Below are positions 26,986 to 36,295 of a stretch of DNA of 64,000 nt, piece after piece (positions within the stretch are counted from its first letter, which is position 1; each line of letters opens with the position of its first letter). The translations under genes and the position numbers were made by a program. The notes beneath the pieces are model-generated. The model worked only from the letters and a program-made list of their open reading frames with translations. It was not told the DNA's origin and ran no database searches. This DNA comes from Streptomyces sp. Ncost-T10-10d (GTDB lineage Bacteria; Actinomycetota; Actinomycetes; Streptomycetales; Streptomycetaceae), in the NCBI RefSeq assembly GCF_900091955.1, contig NZ_FMDF01000034.1, positions 20,954-84,953 on the forward strand, given 5' to 3'.

Positions 26986-28710
26986 ATGTCCGGGACGGCC
27001 ACAGCCCGAATCCGGCTGCGCTCAGCAGCCGACGGTGCCAATCGATGGGTCGTCCTCGTCGTCCTCTGCCTCAGTCTGCTGCTCGTCGCGCTCGATTCGA
27101 CCGTGCTCCATGTCGCCGTCCCCGCCGTCACCGAGGACCTGCGGCCCAGTGCCGTCGGTCTGCTCTGGATCGTGGACGCCTATCCGCTGGTCTGCGCCTC
27201 GTTGCTGATCCTCTTCGGCACCCTCGGCGACCGCGTCGGCCGGCGCCGCGTTCTGCTGCTCGGCTATGCGCTCTTCGGCGTCGCCTCCGCGATCGCCGCG
27301 ATGGCCGACAGCCCCGGCGTACTGATAGCGGCGCGTGCCCTGCTCGGCGTCGGCGGCGCGATGATCATGCCGGCGACGTTGTCGATCCTCCGGCAGGTCT
27401 TCCCCGACCGGCGTGAGCGGGCCGTGGCGATCGGCGTCTGGACCGCGGTCGCCGCCGTCGGCGCCGCCACCGGGCCCGTCATAGGCGGCTTCCTCGTCGA
27501 GCACTTCTGGTGGGGCTCGGTCTTTCTGATCAATATCCCGCTGATGGCGCTGATCCTGCCGGCCGGCCGCCTGCTGCTCCCCGAGTCACGCGGCAGCGAT
27601 GACGGCCCGTGGGATGTGCTGGGCGCGCTGATGGCCGCGGCCGGAGTGCTCGGTGTGGTCCTGGGAGTGAAGCGGGCGGGCACCGGTGAGGGGCTGCTGA
27701 GCCCGGCCACACTGGCCCCGCTGCTGATCGGTGCCGTACTGCTCATAGCCTTCGTGCGCCGTCAGAAGCGCCGTACGCATCCGCTGATCGACATCGGCAT
27801 GTTCGCCAGGCCCGCCTTCTCGACCGCGGTGGGCTGCATCATCCTCGCCATGCTGGCTCTGGTCGGGCTGGAACTGATAGCTGTGCAGTACCTCCAGCTC
27901 GTCCTGGGCCTGAGCCCGTTTCAGACCGGTCTGCGGCTGCTGCCGCTCACCTTCGCGGCCATGGCCGCGGGCGCCACCGGCTCGTACACCCTGCGCCGCA
28001 TCGGGCCGCGCCGGATGGTCGGCTGGGGTTTCGTGCTCACGGCCGCCTCGGTACTGGTCCTGACCGCGATGGGGCAGCACGACCGGCCCGGCCTGCTGAC
28101 CGCGGCCTTCGTCGCACTGGGCTTCGGGCTTCAGTCCACGCTCTTCGGGGCGTACGAATCCATGCTCAGCGAGGCCCCCGCCGACCGGGCGGGCGGCGCG
28201 GCGGCGATCGGCGAGACCTCCTACCAACTGGGCGCGGGTATGGGTATCGCGCTGCTCGGCAGCATCATGAACGCCGCCTACACCCCCGGACTCGCGAAGC
28301 TTCCCGAAGAGGGCGTCCCCGCCGGGTACGGTGCGGCCGCCTCCCACTCGCTGGGCGAGGCCTACCAGGTGGCGGACCGGCTGGGCGGTCCGCTGGGCGA
28401 GGTGCTGCGCTCCACGGCCCGCCACTCCTTCATCACCGGGCTGCATGTCACGCTGCTGGTCAGCGCGGCTCTGCTGCTGGTCGGAGCGCTCGCCGCGCTG
28501 CGACTGCCGCGGGTGATGGAGTGCCCGTCACCGGGTGCCCGTGAACCCCACGAGGCCGAGGATGTCCATGAGTCCCCGGGGCAGAGCGAGGCGGCGGGTT
28601 TCCACGGTCCGCACGAGACGCCCGCCGCGGGCCGCACGCAGCGGCCGCGCCCGCTGCCCGCCCGGCGCCGCCCCGCCGGGGCGACCGGCTCTGGACGGGC
28701 GGGACGCTGA
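26986..28710 (+). CDS. MFS drug exporter, DHA2 (14-TMS) family
   Basis: Proton-driven efflux transporter, 574 aa, with about 14 membrane helices. Motif A is GTLGDRVGRRRVL, motif C appears near AVGAATGPVIGGFLV, and the LDSTVLHVAVPAV segment of helix 1 is typical of QacA/SmvA-like exporters. The C-terminal ~65 residues are hydrophilic and His/Glu-rich, then basic. ATG 26986 has GGGAGGT (26973-26979) 6 nt upstream. Substrate not predictable. Confidence 0.9.
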   Translation: MSGTATARIRLRSAADGANRWVVLVVLCLSLLLVALDSTVLHVAVPAVTEDLRPSAVGLLWIVDAYPLVCASLLILFGTLGDRVGRRRVLLLGYALFGVASAIAAMADSPGVLIAARALLGVGGAMIMPATLSILRQVFPDRRERAVAIGVWTAVAAVGAATGPVIGGFLVEHFWWGSVFLINIPLMALILPAGRLLLPESRGSDDGPWDVLGALMAAAGVLGVVLGVKRAGTGEGLLSPATLAPLLIGAVLLIAFVRRQKRRTHPLIDIGMFARPAFSTAVGCIILAMLALVGLELIAVQYLQLVLGLSPFQTGLRLLPLTFAAMAAGATGSYTLRRIGPRRMVGWGFVLTAASVLVLTAMGQHDRPGLLTAAFVALGFGLQSTLFGAYESMLSEAPADRAGGAAAIGETSYQLGAGMGIALLGSIMNAAYTPGLAKLPEEGVPAGYGAAASHSLGEAYQVADRLGGPLGEVLRSTARHSFITGLHVTLLVSAALLLVGALAALRLPRVMECPSPGAREPHEAEDVHESPGQSEAAGFHGPHETPAAGRTQRPRPLPARRRPAGATGSGRAGR

Positions 28711-28734
28711 GCCGTAACGTCGGTGCGGCACCAT

Positions 28735-28751
28735 AACTAACACTGCTAGTT
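28735..28751. promoter_or_regulatory. 17-bp inverted repeat, probable TetR-type operator
   Basis: AACTAACACTGCTAGTT reads AACTAnCA-n-TGnTAGTT in both directions apart from one symmetric pair and the centre. It lies 32 nt before the acyl-CoA dehydrogenase start, where a promoter core is expected. AT-rich palindromes like this are common for TetR-family regulators of acyl-CoA metabolism. The regulator is not adjacent. Confidence 0.6.
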
Positions 28752-28783
28752 TTAGCATCGTGCGAGCCACCGGAGGCACCCTC

Positions 28784-29995
28784 ATGTCCACCTCTGAGTC
28801 CTCGAAGCTCCCGCCCTTCGACCCCGCCGACCCGATCGGCATCGACGATCTGCTCAGCGCCGAGGACCTCGCCATCCGCGAGACCGTCCGCGACTGGGCC
28901 ACCGACCGCGTCCTGCCGCACATCGCCGAGTGGTACGAGAACGGCGAGCTGCCCGGCATCCGTGAGCTGGCCCGCGAGCTCGGTTCGCTCGGTGCCCTCG
29001 GCATGTCCCTGCAGGGCTACGGCTGCGCGGGCGCCACCGCCGTCCAGTACGGACTGGCCTGCCTGGAACTCGAAGCGGCCGACTCGGGAATCCGCTCCCT
29101 CGTCTCCGTGCAGGGGTCGCTCGCCATGTACGCCATCCACCGCTTCGGCTCCGAGGAGCAGCGGCAGCGGTGGCTGCCGGGCATGGCGGCCGGCGAGATC
29201 ATCGGCTGCTTCGGCCTCACCGAGCCGGACCACGGCTCCGACCCGGCCGGGATGCGGACGTACGCCAGGCGCGACGGCGAGGACTGGGTGCTCACCGGCC
29301 GCAAGATGTGGATCACCAACGGCTCGGTCGCCGGGGTCGCCGTCGTCTGGGCGCAGACCGACCAGGGCGGCGCGGCCGGCGGAATCCGCGGGTTCGTCGT
29401 GCCGGCCGACACCCCGGGCTTCTCGGCGCCCGAGATCAGGCACAAGTGGTCGCTGCGCGCCTCGGTCACCAGTGAGCTGGTCCTCGACGAGGTACGGCTG
29501 CCGGCCGATGCCGTACTCCCCGGGGTCACAGGTCTCCGCGGCCCGCTCAGCTGCCTCAGCCATGCCCGCTACGGCATCGTCTGGGGAGCCATGGGCGCGG
29601 CGCGCGCCAGCTTCGAGTCGGCCCTCGACTATGCGAAGACCCGGGAGCAGTTCGGCCGGCCGATCGGTGGCTTCCAGCTCACCCAGGCCAAGTTCGCGGA
29701 CATGGCCGTGGAACTGCACAAGGGCATCCTGCTCGCCCATCATCTGGGCCGACGGATGGACGCGGGCAGGCTCCGTCCGGAACAGGTCAGTTTCGGAAAA
29801 CTCAACAATGTGCGGGAGGCGATCGAGATCTGCCGTACCTCGCGCACGATCCTCGGCGCCAACGGGATCTCTCTGGAGTACCCGGTGATGCGCCATGCGA
29901 CGAACCTGGAGTCGGTGCTCACCTACGAAGGAACCGTGGAGATGCACCAGCTGGTGCTGGGCAAGGCGCTCACCGGCCTCGACGCGTTCCGGTAG
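28784..29995 (+). CDS. Acyl-CoA dehydrogenase, glutaryl-CoA dehydrogenase-like
   Basis: FAD-dependent dehydrogenase, 403 aa. FAD/substrate motifs GCFGLTEPDHGSDPAGM and KMWITNG lie mid-protein. The C-terminal domain contains REQFGRPIGGFQLTQ and the catalytic Glu in LTYEGTVEMHQLVLG, a form typical of glutaryl-CoA dehydrogenases. CGGAGG (28771-28776) precedes ATG 28784. The substrate could be glutaryl-CoA (lysine/tryptophan catabolism) or another acyl-CoA; GcdH is favoured. Confidence 0.85.
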   Translation: MSTSESSKLPPFDPADPIGIDDLLSAEDLAIRETVRDWATDRVLPHIAEWYENGELPGIRELARELGSLGALGMSLQGYGCAGATAVQYGLACLELEAADSGIRSLVSVQGSLAMYAIHRFGSEEQRQRWLPGMAAGEIIGCFGLTEPDHGSDPAGMRTYARRDGEDWVLTGRKMWITNGSVAGVAVVWAQTDQGGAAGGIRGFVVPADTPGFSAPEIRHKWSLRASVTSELVLDEVRLPADAVLPGVTGLRGPLSCLSHARYGIVWGAMGAARASFESALDYAKTREQFGRPIGGFQLTQAKFADMAVELHKGILLAHHLGRRMDAGRLRPEQVSFGKLNNVREAIEICRTSRTILGANGISLEYPVMRHATNLESVLTYEGTVEMHQLVLGKALTGLDAFR

Positions 29996-30016
29996 ACCGG
30001 TCGGCGAGCGCCCTGC

Positions 30017-30460
30017 TCAGCTCTGGTTGAAGAAGCCGTCGGCCGGCCGGCCGACGGCTTCGCCGTTGACCACCTGGGTGTCGGCCGGGGTCAGCAGGAA
30101 GACCCGGGTGGCCACGCGCTCGATCGAGCCGCGCAGTCCGAAGGTCAGCCCCGCCGCGAAGTCCACGACGCGCTTGGCGTCGGTGGGATCCATGGTCGTG
30201 AGGTTGACGATCACCGGGATGCCGTCCCGGAAGAGCTCTCCGATCGCTCGCGCGTCCCGGAAGCTGTCCGGGGTGACGGTGGCGATCCGGCGGCCCGTTT
30301 CCTCGGCCGCCTCGGAGGCCACCTGCACCCGGGGGTCGGTCACCCAGGCCTGACCGGTCCCGGTCTGTGCACCCTCGGCGTACTCGTCGTCGTCGTAGTA
30401 CCGCTCGTCGTTGTCCTCCACGAGGCCCAGCCAGGCACTCGCCTTGCGCACCGATCCCAT
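30017..30460 (-). CDS. sflA: SepF-like cell-division/polar-growth protein (SflA-type)
   Basis: A 147-aa SepF family protein. The C-terminal core contains [21 protein letters not shown] sequence ([19 protein letters not shown]), followed by [20 protein letters not shown] and an FLLTP segment, as in FtsZ-interacting SepF. The N-terminal [20 protein letters not shown] is a shortened version of the SepF membrane-targeting helix. Streptomyces has one dcw-cluster SepF and two SepF-like paralogues. The position next to this core block fits sflA (SCO1749 in S. coelicolor, from memory), which affects hyphal growth and sporulation septation. Confidence 0.85.
   Translation of the reverse strand: MGSVRKASAWLGLVEDNDERYYDDDEYAEGAQTGTGQAWVTDPRVQVASEAAEETGRRIATVTPDSFRDARAIGELFRDGIPVIVNLTTMDPTDAKRVVDFAAGLTFGLRGSIERVATRVFLLTPADTQVVNGEAVGRPADGFFNQS
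30032..30061. terminator. 30-bp perfect palindrome inside the sflA 3' end
   Basis: GAAGCCGTCGGCCGG followed directly by its reverse complement (30032-30061) covers the last codons of sflA and lies 37 nt past the stop of the converging acyl-CoA dehydrogenase. It can act as a shared terminator encoded partly in coding sequence. Confidence 0.6.
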
Positions 30461-30768
30461 GGACGCCTCCTCTCACCGCGGTTCCGTGGTGTTCCGCATC
30501 TCTTTCGTATCCCTATGGTCGTCCATGATGCGGATCGTGCGCCAAGTGGATAGTCGGCGCGCAGGGGATTCGTGACGGTACTGGTGCAGAAGATGTGGCG
30601 ATTCGTCAAGGTTCCTCCTGCATCAGGGGCCTGAAAGAAAGAAAATACGATCTGCCGGTCCGTACGGGTGATGTGGGGGACGTACGGGTGAACGGGTCCC
30701 TCGATACGATGCACGTCGCGCACGCGCACGAGTGTGGCGCGCAGGTGAACGACTCTCGGGGGATCGTC

Positions 30769-32012
30769 GTGTTCGGAATCGTCAGGCCCTGTGCCCACCG
30801 CTTGTCCGAGGGGCTCAGGACCGAGTGGATGGCTCATCTCTGCGGGCTCTGTCTGGCGCTCCGGTCCGACCACGGGCAATTCGCCCGGATCGTCACGAAC
30901 TATGACGGCCTGATCGTCTCGGTTCTGACGGAGGCTCAGGCCGATCGCACCACCGGATGGCGACGTACCGCAGGGCCCTGCCCGCTGCGCGCCATGCGGA
31001 CCGCTCCGGTCGCCCGCGGCGAGGGAGCCAGGCTGGCCGCCGCCGTCTCCCTGGTGCTGGCATCGGCCAAGGTGCGGGACCACGTCGCCGACGGGGACGG
31101 CCTGTTGAAGCGCCGCCCGGTCGCGGCCGCAGCGCGCCGGGTCGCCGCGGGCTGGGACCGGGCCGGCGCGCGCACCGGCGCACAGCTCGGCTTCGACACG
31201 GCGCTGCTCGTCGACGCCGTCGACCGGCAGACCGGCATCGAACTGCTCGCCGGGCCCGGCACCCCGCTGCTCGCGGTCACCGAGCCCACCGAGACCGCCA
31301 CCGCGGCGGCCTTCGCCCACACCGCGATACTCGCGGGCAAGCCGCAGAACGCGGAGCCGCTGGCCGAGGCGGGCCGCCTCTTCGGACGCCTGGCGCATCT
31401 GCTGGATGCCGTGGAGGACCAGGAAGCTGACGCTGCGTCGGGTGCCTGGAACCCGCTCACCGCGACCGGCACCACGCGGGCCGAGGCCCGGCGGCTCTGC
31501 GACGACGCGCTGAGCGGCATGCGGCTGGCGCTGCGCGACGCTCAGTTCACCGACGGCAAGCTGGCCCATGTGCTGCTGGTGCACGAACTGCGGCAGTCGG
31601 TGGACCGGGCGTTCGGCACCACAGCATGCTCGCACCGGGCCGGCGGCCCGGCCCCGGACGCAGCTGTGCCTCCGTCAGATGTGCGACAGACCGGGTCCTT
31701 CGGGCCGCCGCCCGGCAATCCGTACGCGCCGAGCCCCGGCAGCCCCGTCGGTCCGCCGCACGCCCCCGCCCGAGCCCCCGCGCGACCGGCGCGGTCTGAT
31801 CGCGGGCTGCCTGGTCTGGGGCGGGGCTGGCCTGCACCTGCCAGATGTGCTGCGGCACCTTCAACGACCCGTGGAGCCATCAGCGCCGCGAGGGGCTGTG
31901 CAGTCAGTGCGACTGCGGCGACTGCTGCGAGGCCTGTGACTGCTGCAGCAACTGCGGGGACTGCTGCGAATCCTGCGACTGCTGCGACTGCGGGTGCGAC
32001 TGCAGCTGCTGA
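30769..32012 (+). pseudogene. DUF5685-family protein with Cys-rich tail, two +1 frameshifts
   Basis: The product opens MFGIVRPCAHRLSEGLRTEW and HLCGLCLALRSDHG, which matches the DUF5685 family. GTG 30769 has GGGGGA 6 nt upstream. The frame is lost twice: one extra C in the C5 run 31763-31767, then one extra G in the G4 run 31818-31821. With both removed, the protein continues RDRRGLIAGCLVWAGLACTC and ends in a tail with about 20 cysteines in CDCGDCC-type units, stopping at TGA 32010-32012. All three frames keep high G/C in third positions where each is used. This may be a recent mutation or sequencing error rather than decay. Function unknown; the tail could bind metals. Confidence 0.8.
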
Positions 32013-32079
32013 GACGGGGAGCCCGGCGCGGGCCGGACGGGTCCGGGACCGCGCGGACACCGCCCCGGCCCGGGCCGGA

Positions 32080-33024
32080 TCACTTGATCTCGGGCGGCGA
32101 GATCTGCGAGGTCCTGATCGCCGACGCGCCGATGCCCCACTTCTTCAGGATCCTGTCGTAGGTGCCGTCCGCCTTGAGGCTGTTCACCGCGGCCTGGAAG
32201 GCGGGCGCCAGCGGGGTGCCCTTCTTGAAGGCGAAGCCGACGTCGAGGCGCTTGAACTCATTGAGGAAGCGCACACCCTCCTGCTGCTCCACCGCGTAAC
32301 GCAGCCCGTTGATGGTCGACATCACCACATCGCTGCGGCCCTGCTGGAGCGAGCCCCAGATCGCTCCCTGGTCGTTGTAGGTCTTCACCTCGTACGGCTT
32401 CTTGCCCGCGTCGGAGCACAGATGCCTGTTCTCCTCCAGTGTCACCTCGAAGGTGGTGCCCGCGCCGGTGCCCACGGTCAGGCCGCAGAGCTGGGTGAGG
32501 TCGGTGACCTTCTTCAGCCTGCTGTCGTCGCGGACCGCGAAGCCCTGTCCGTCATTGATGTACGTGACGAAGTCGATCGTCCTGCGACGCTCGTCGGTCA
32601 CCCCGAAGTTCCCGGTACCCACGTCGTACTTCCCGCTGCCCAGCGCCGGCAGGATCGCCTCGAAGGAGGCCACTTCGCGCTTCGGCCTCAGCCCGAGCTT
32701 CCTGGCCACCGCGTCCGCGACGTCGATGTCCGTACCGGCCACCGTCCTGCCGTCCTCGAGGTAGGTGGCGCCGGGCGGATTGCCGATGCTGGAGGCGATG
32801 GTGAAGGTGCCGGAGGCACGGACATCGGCGGGCAGCAGCTTCGCCGCGGCCTCGTCCTCGCGCACCGACGACACGACATCCGTCGTCGGGATCCTTCCCT
32901 TGGCGGCCGCGGTCCCGGCGGCGCCGGCCGGTGCGGCCGCCGGATCGCCGGACCCGCACGCGGTGAGGGCGAGAGCGGCGACGGTGATCAGCGCGAAGGC
33001 AGCGGAGTGCCGGGTTCGGGGCAT
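32080..33024 (-). CDS. ABC transporter substrate-binding lipoprotein (sulfur/amino-acid type)
   Basis: Extracellular solute receptor of the SBP family 3 (polar amino-acid type), 314 aa. Signal peptide with lipobox LTAC (Cys ~23), then an SBP fold with GTDIDVADAVARKLGL and GGKYDVG-like GSGKYDVGTGNFGVTDERR. AGGAG lies 11 nt before the ATG. Preceded by a sulfur-type leader peptide and divergent from a permease/monooxygenase operon, so cystine, methionine or an organosulfur compound is the likely ligand (inference). A related binding protein ends the divergent operon. Confidence 0.88.
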   Translation of the reverse strand: MPRTRHSAAFALITVAALALTACGSGDPAAAPAGAAGTAAAKGRIPTTDVVSSVREDEAAAKLLPADVRASGTFTIASSIGNPPGATYLEDGRTVAGTDIDVADAVARKLGLRPKREVASFEAILPALGSGKYDVGTGNFGVTDERRRTIDFVTYINDGQGFAVRDDSRLKKVTDLTQLCGLTVGTGAGTTFEVTLEENRHLCSDAGKKPYEVKTYNDQGAIWGSLQQGRSDVVMSTINGLRYAVEQQEGVRFLNEFKRLDVGFAFKKGTPLAPAFQAAVNSLKADGTYDRILKKWGIGASAIRTSQISPPEIK

Positions 33025-33199
33025 GAGGTGTGGTTCTCCTGGTTCGTCGGCCGTGAACAGGCGCGAAAGCGCGGCAGCAGGGCAGCGCGCAGCGACACCA
33101 CGGTCGTGGCGAAGGAAATCGGCGGAGCGGGAAACGGCGGAGCGAGGGGAGGGCGGAGCGGTGTTGTGTACGTGAAGACACGCAGGGAACAGTGCTCAG

Positions 33200-33215
33200 G
33201 CGCCGCACACGGCGC
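33200..33215 (-). promoter_or_regulatory. Stem-loop between leader peptide and binding-protein gene
   Basis: GCGCCG-tetraloop-CGGCGC, 35 nt after the leader-peptide stop on the minus strand. The position suits an attenuator or terminator element; alternative pairing was not calculated. Confidence 0.4.
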
Positions 33216-33249
33216 GAGGCAGAGACACGAGGAGACGCAGGGGGTCAGC

Positions 33250-33321
33250 TCAACAGGAGGAGGACCACACGCGACCGAAGTCGATGTGGGAGCGCTTGAC
33301 CAGCCACTGCTGCGAATGCAT
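33250..33321 (-). CDS. 23-aa sulfur-type leader peptide
   Basis: ATG 33321 to TGA 33250 encodes 23 residues ending KRSHIDFGRVWSSSC. The pattern R-x-H-[VI]-D-[LF]-x-R-V with a cysteine at the end is the signature of short leader peptides found upstream of sulfur-assimilation genes in Streptomyces and relatives (family knowledge). The single UGU Cys codon directly before the stop suits cysteine-responsive ribosome stalling. It lies ~225 nt before the binding-protein gene, with a stem-loop between. Confidence 0.8.
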   Translation of the reverse strand: MHSQQWLVKRSHIDFGRVWSSSC

Positions 33322-33515
33322 GGCCCAAGTGGAACAGGCATCGAGTGGTCCGTCAACTGAACTGAGACGTACGACTCACAGTGTGGACAAGCTTGACAGC
33401 ACGCAGTGAACAGCGCTTACCTCGGAAGCGGACCGGTGCTGAGGGGCCCGGTCCACGTTGTGTTTCTGCTGAAGGCACGCCCCGTGTTCGATCTCTGCAT
33501 CCACGGAGCCTTCGC

Positions 33516-34382
33516 ATGTCCGCGCAGACAGATACCCGCCCTCCGTCCTCCCCCGCCCCGCTCACGAAGAGCAATGATGCCGACCGGCTCCGGATCGTCC
33601 CGGTACGCCGGACAGGGCAGTGGGCGGCGGCCGTTGCCGCCCTGGCGCTCCTCGCCCTGGTGCTGAACTCCGTCATCCGCAACGAAGCCTTCCAATGGGA
33701 TGTCGTCGCCGATTACTTCACCACCAGCGCAGTCCTGCGCGGCCTCGGCCTCACCCTCTGGCTCACGGCACTGGTCATGGTGCTCGGCTTCGCCCTCGGC
33801 ACGCTGCTCGCCGTCCTCAGGCTCTCCAGCAACCACGTGCTGCAAGCGGTCAGTTGGGGATACGTCTGGCTCTTCAGATCCACCCCGATCCTGGTTCAGC
33901 TGCTGTTCTGGTTCAACATCGGCGCGCTCTACCCGGAGATCCTCGGCGTCCGTACGGTGAACCTTCTCGGCCCCGTCACGGTCGCCGTCATCGGGCTCAC
34001 CCTGCACGAGGCCGCCTACGCCGCCGAAGTCGTCCGCGGCGGCATCCTCTCCGTCGAACGCGGACAGATCGAGGCCGCCCAGTCGCTCGGCCTCGGACCC
34101 TGGCGCCGGTTCCGCCGGATCGTGCTGCCGCAGGCGATGCGCTCCATCGTCCCGCCCGCCGGGAACATGCTGATCGGCACCCTCAAGGGCACCTCGATCG
34201 TCAGCATCATTGCCGTGCAGGACCTGCTGTACTCGGTGCAGCTCGTGTACCACCGCACCTACCAGGTCATCCCGCTGCTGCTGGTCGCCACCATCTGGTA
34301 CGCCGTCGTCACCTCGTTGCTCAGCATCGGCCAGCACTACATCGAGCGGCACTACGCGCGCGGCACGGCAGGTGCTCGATGA
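33516..34382 (+). CDS. Amino-acid-type ABC transporter permease
   Basis: A 288-aa inner-membrane permease with about five to six helices. The EAA loop is seen in HEAAYAAEVVRGGILSVERG, followed by the MRSIVPPAGNMLIGTLKGTS segment typical of the HisM/GltK family. ATG 33516 is preceded by CGGAG. Upstream, in-frame codons extend to 33381 but look non-coding. ATGA overlap with the FAD-binding gene. It should pair with the second permease at 36296 and the ATPase at 37192. Confidence 0.9.
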   Translation: MSAQTDTRPPSSPAPLTKSNDADRLRIVPVRRTGQWAAAVAALALLALVLNSVIRNEAFQWDVVADYFTTSAVLRGLGLTLWLTALVMVLGFALGTLLAVLRLSSNHVLQAVSWGYVWLFRSTPILVQLLFWFNIGALYPEILGVRTVNLLGPVTVAVIGLTLHEAAYAAEVVRGGILSVERGQIEAAQSLGLGPWRRFRRIVLPQAMRSIVPPAGNMLIGTLKGTSIVSIIAVQDLLYSVQLVYHRTYQVIPLLLVATIWYAVVTSLLSIGQHYIERHYARGTAGAR

Positions 34383-36235
34383 GCCGTTCACCGACGCTCG
34401 TCGTCATCGGCGCCGGGCCGCGCGGCACCGGCCTCATCGAGCGCATCGCCGCCAACGCCCCCGGCCTGTACGAGGGTCGCCCGCTGGACATCCATCTCGT
34501 CGACCCGTACCCGCCGGGCGGCGGACGGATCTGGCGGCACGACCAGTCGCCACTGCTCTGGATGAACTCCATGGCCGAGGACGTCACGATGTTCACCGAC
34601 GAAACGGTCCAGCAGGAAGGGCCGATACGCCCGGGGCCCGCGCTCCACACCTGGGCGGCGGACATCCGGGACGGACGTCTCGCGCTCCCGGACGAGGCCG
34701 GCATCGAGCCCGAACTCATCGCCGAGATAAAGACGTTGGAGGGAAGCGACTTCCCGAGCAGACGGCTGCAGAGCGTCTATCTGCGTTGGGTGTACGAGCA
34801 GGCCGTGGCCGCACTCCCCAAGGGCATCACGGTCCACTGGCACAGGGGCAGGGCCGTGCGCATCACCGGGCCGCGCGAAGGCCGTCAGCGCGTCTGGCTG
34901 GAGGGGCGCGACAGGCCGATCCCCGCCGATCTCGTCGCCGTCACCATCGGCCACCTCGACGCCGAACCGGAGCCGGAACAAGTCGAGTTGGCGGACTTCG
35001 CGGACCGGCACGGACTTGTCCACCTGCCGCCCGACTTCACCGCGGACACCGACCTGACCGACCTGCCCGCGGGCGAACCGGTCATCGTCCGGGGCTTCGG
35101 GCTCGCCTTCGTCGATCTGATGGTGCTGCTCACCGAAGGCCGTGGCGGACGGTACGAGAACGGCGAGTACGTGCCGTCCGGCAGGGAACCCGTGCTCCAC
35201 ATCGGCTCGCGCCGGGGTGTCCCGTACCACTCCAAGATCGGCTACGCCTGGCAGGGCGAACGGCCGCCACTGCCGCGCTTCCTCGGCCCCGACCGGACCG
35301 AGGCGCTGCTGAAGACGGACGAGCCGGTCGACTTCCGGCGCGATGTGTGGCCACATGTCGACAAGGAGCTCGGCTACGCCCACTACCACCGGCTCTTCAC
35401 CGCCCACCCCGAGCGCACGACGGGCGACTGGCCCGATTTCGAGGCGAAGTACGCCGCCGCGGACCCGGCCGGCCCGGAGCTGCGCGCCCTCGTGTCGGCC
35501 GCCGTCCCCGACCCTGCCGACCGGCTCGACCTGGAAGCGCTCGACCGCCCCCTGGACGGGGTGCGCTACCCCTCGTACGACGCACTGCAGGAGGGGCTGC
35601 GGGGCTATATCGCCGCCGACCTGGAGCGCCGCCACGACCCCGCCCACAGCCCGGACCTCGCCGTCTTCCTCGGACTGCTGTCCGCCTACGGGCAGTTGAT
35701 CCGGCTCGGTGACATCGGCGGCTGGTGGCACGGCTTCTTCAGCTATCTCGCCTCCGGCCCGCCGGGACCCCGGCTGCACCAGCTCCTCGCGCTCTCCCGG
35801 GCCGGTGTCGTCCGCTTCCTCGGCGCCGGAATGACCGTCGAGGCCGATGAACGCCAGGGCGTCTTCCGGGCCGGCAGCGCCACTGTGCCCGGGCAGCGGA
35901 TCGAGGCCCGCGCCCTGGTCGAGGCCCGGCTGCCGGACCCTTCGCTGGAACGCACCCGCAGCCCACTGCTCCAGGAGCTGTACGAGGACGGGGCCGCCGC
36001 CACCGACACCGGACTGCTCTCGGTCGACCCCGACAACGGCCGGGTCCTGGGCCGCGACGGCCGTCCGCACCCGCGCCGCTTCGCGCTCGGCCCGTTCACC
36101 ACCGCGCGCGCCGGCGGAGCGTTCACCCGGCCCCGCACCGGTGGCCCGGCCTTCCGGCAGAACGATGCCACCGCGCGCACGGCGCTCACCTTCCTCCGGG
36201 ACCTCGCCTGTAGCGACGGCCCCCTGGGCGCCTGA
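34379..36235 (+). CDS. FAD/NAD(P)-binding protein of a sulfur operon
   Basis: A 618-aa flavoprotein-like product. It starts with the dinucleotide-binding motif [18 protein letters not shown] (NAD_binding_9 type), contains [14 protein letters not shown] and [20 protein letters not shown], and lacks membrane helices. Relatives occur beside LLM monooxygenases and ABC transporters in actinobacteria. It may supply reduced flavin or oxidise an organosulfur substrate; neither is shown. Co-translated with the upstream permease. Confidence 0.82.
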   Translation: MSRSPTLVVIGAGPRGTGLIERIAANAPGLYEGRPLDIHLVDPYPPGGGRIWRHDQSPLLWMNSMAEDVTMFTDETVQQEGPIRPGPALHTWAADIRDGRLALPDEAGIEPELIAEIKTLEGSDFPSRRLQSVYLRWVYEQAVAALPKGITVHWHRGRAVRITGPREGRQRVWLEGRDRPIPADLVAVTIGHLDAEPEPEQVELADFADRHGLVHLPPDFTADTDLTDLPAGEPVIVRGFGLAFVDLMVLLTEGRGGRYENGEYVPSGREPVLHIGSRRGVPYHSKIGYAWQGERPPLPRFLGPDRTEALLKTDEPVDFRRDVWPHVDKELGYAHYHRLFTAHPERTTGDWPDFEAKYAAADPAGPELRALVSAAVPDPADRLDLEALDRPLDGVRYPSYDALQEGLRGYIAADLERRHDPAHSPDLAVFLGLLSAYGQLIRLGDIGGWWHGFFSYLASGPPGPRLHQLLALSRAGVVRFLGAGMTVEADERQGVFRAGSATVPGQRIEARALVEARLPDPSLERTRSPLLQELYEDGAAATDTGLLSVDPDNGRVLGRDGRPHPRRFALGPFTTARAGGAFTRPRTGGPAFRQNDATARTALTFLRDLACSDGPLGA

Positions 36236-36295
36236 CCCCGGCTCCGCGCAAAGCCCCGCCCCACCCCCGTACACCTTGCAGCTCAAGGACCCCTC

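Noticed and set aside
33453..33521. Reading PVFDLCIHGAFACP before the first permease, partly like a sulfur leader peptide
   Set aside because: The frame does not stop after the Cys, lacks the H-V-D-L core and runs on for 50 codons; the match looks coincidental.
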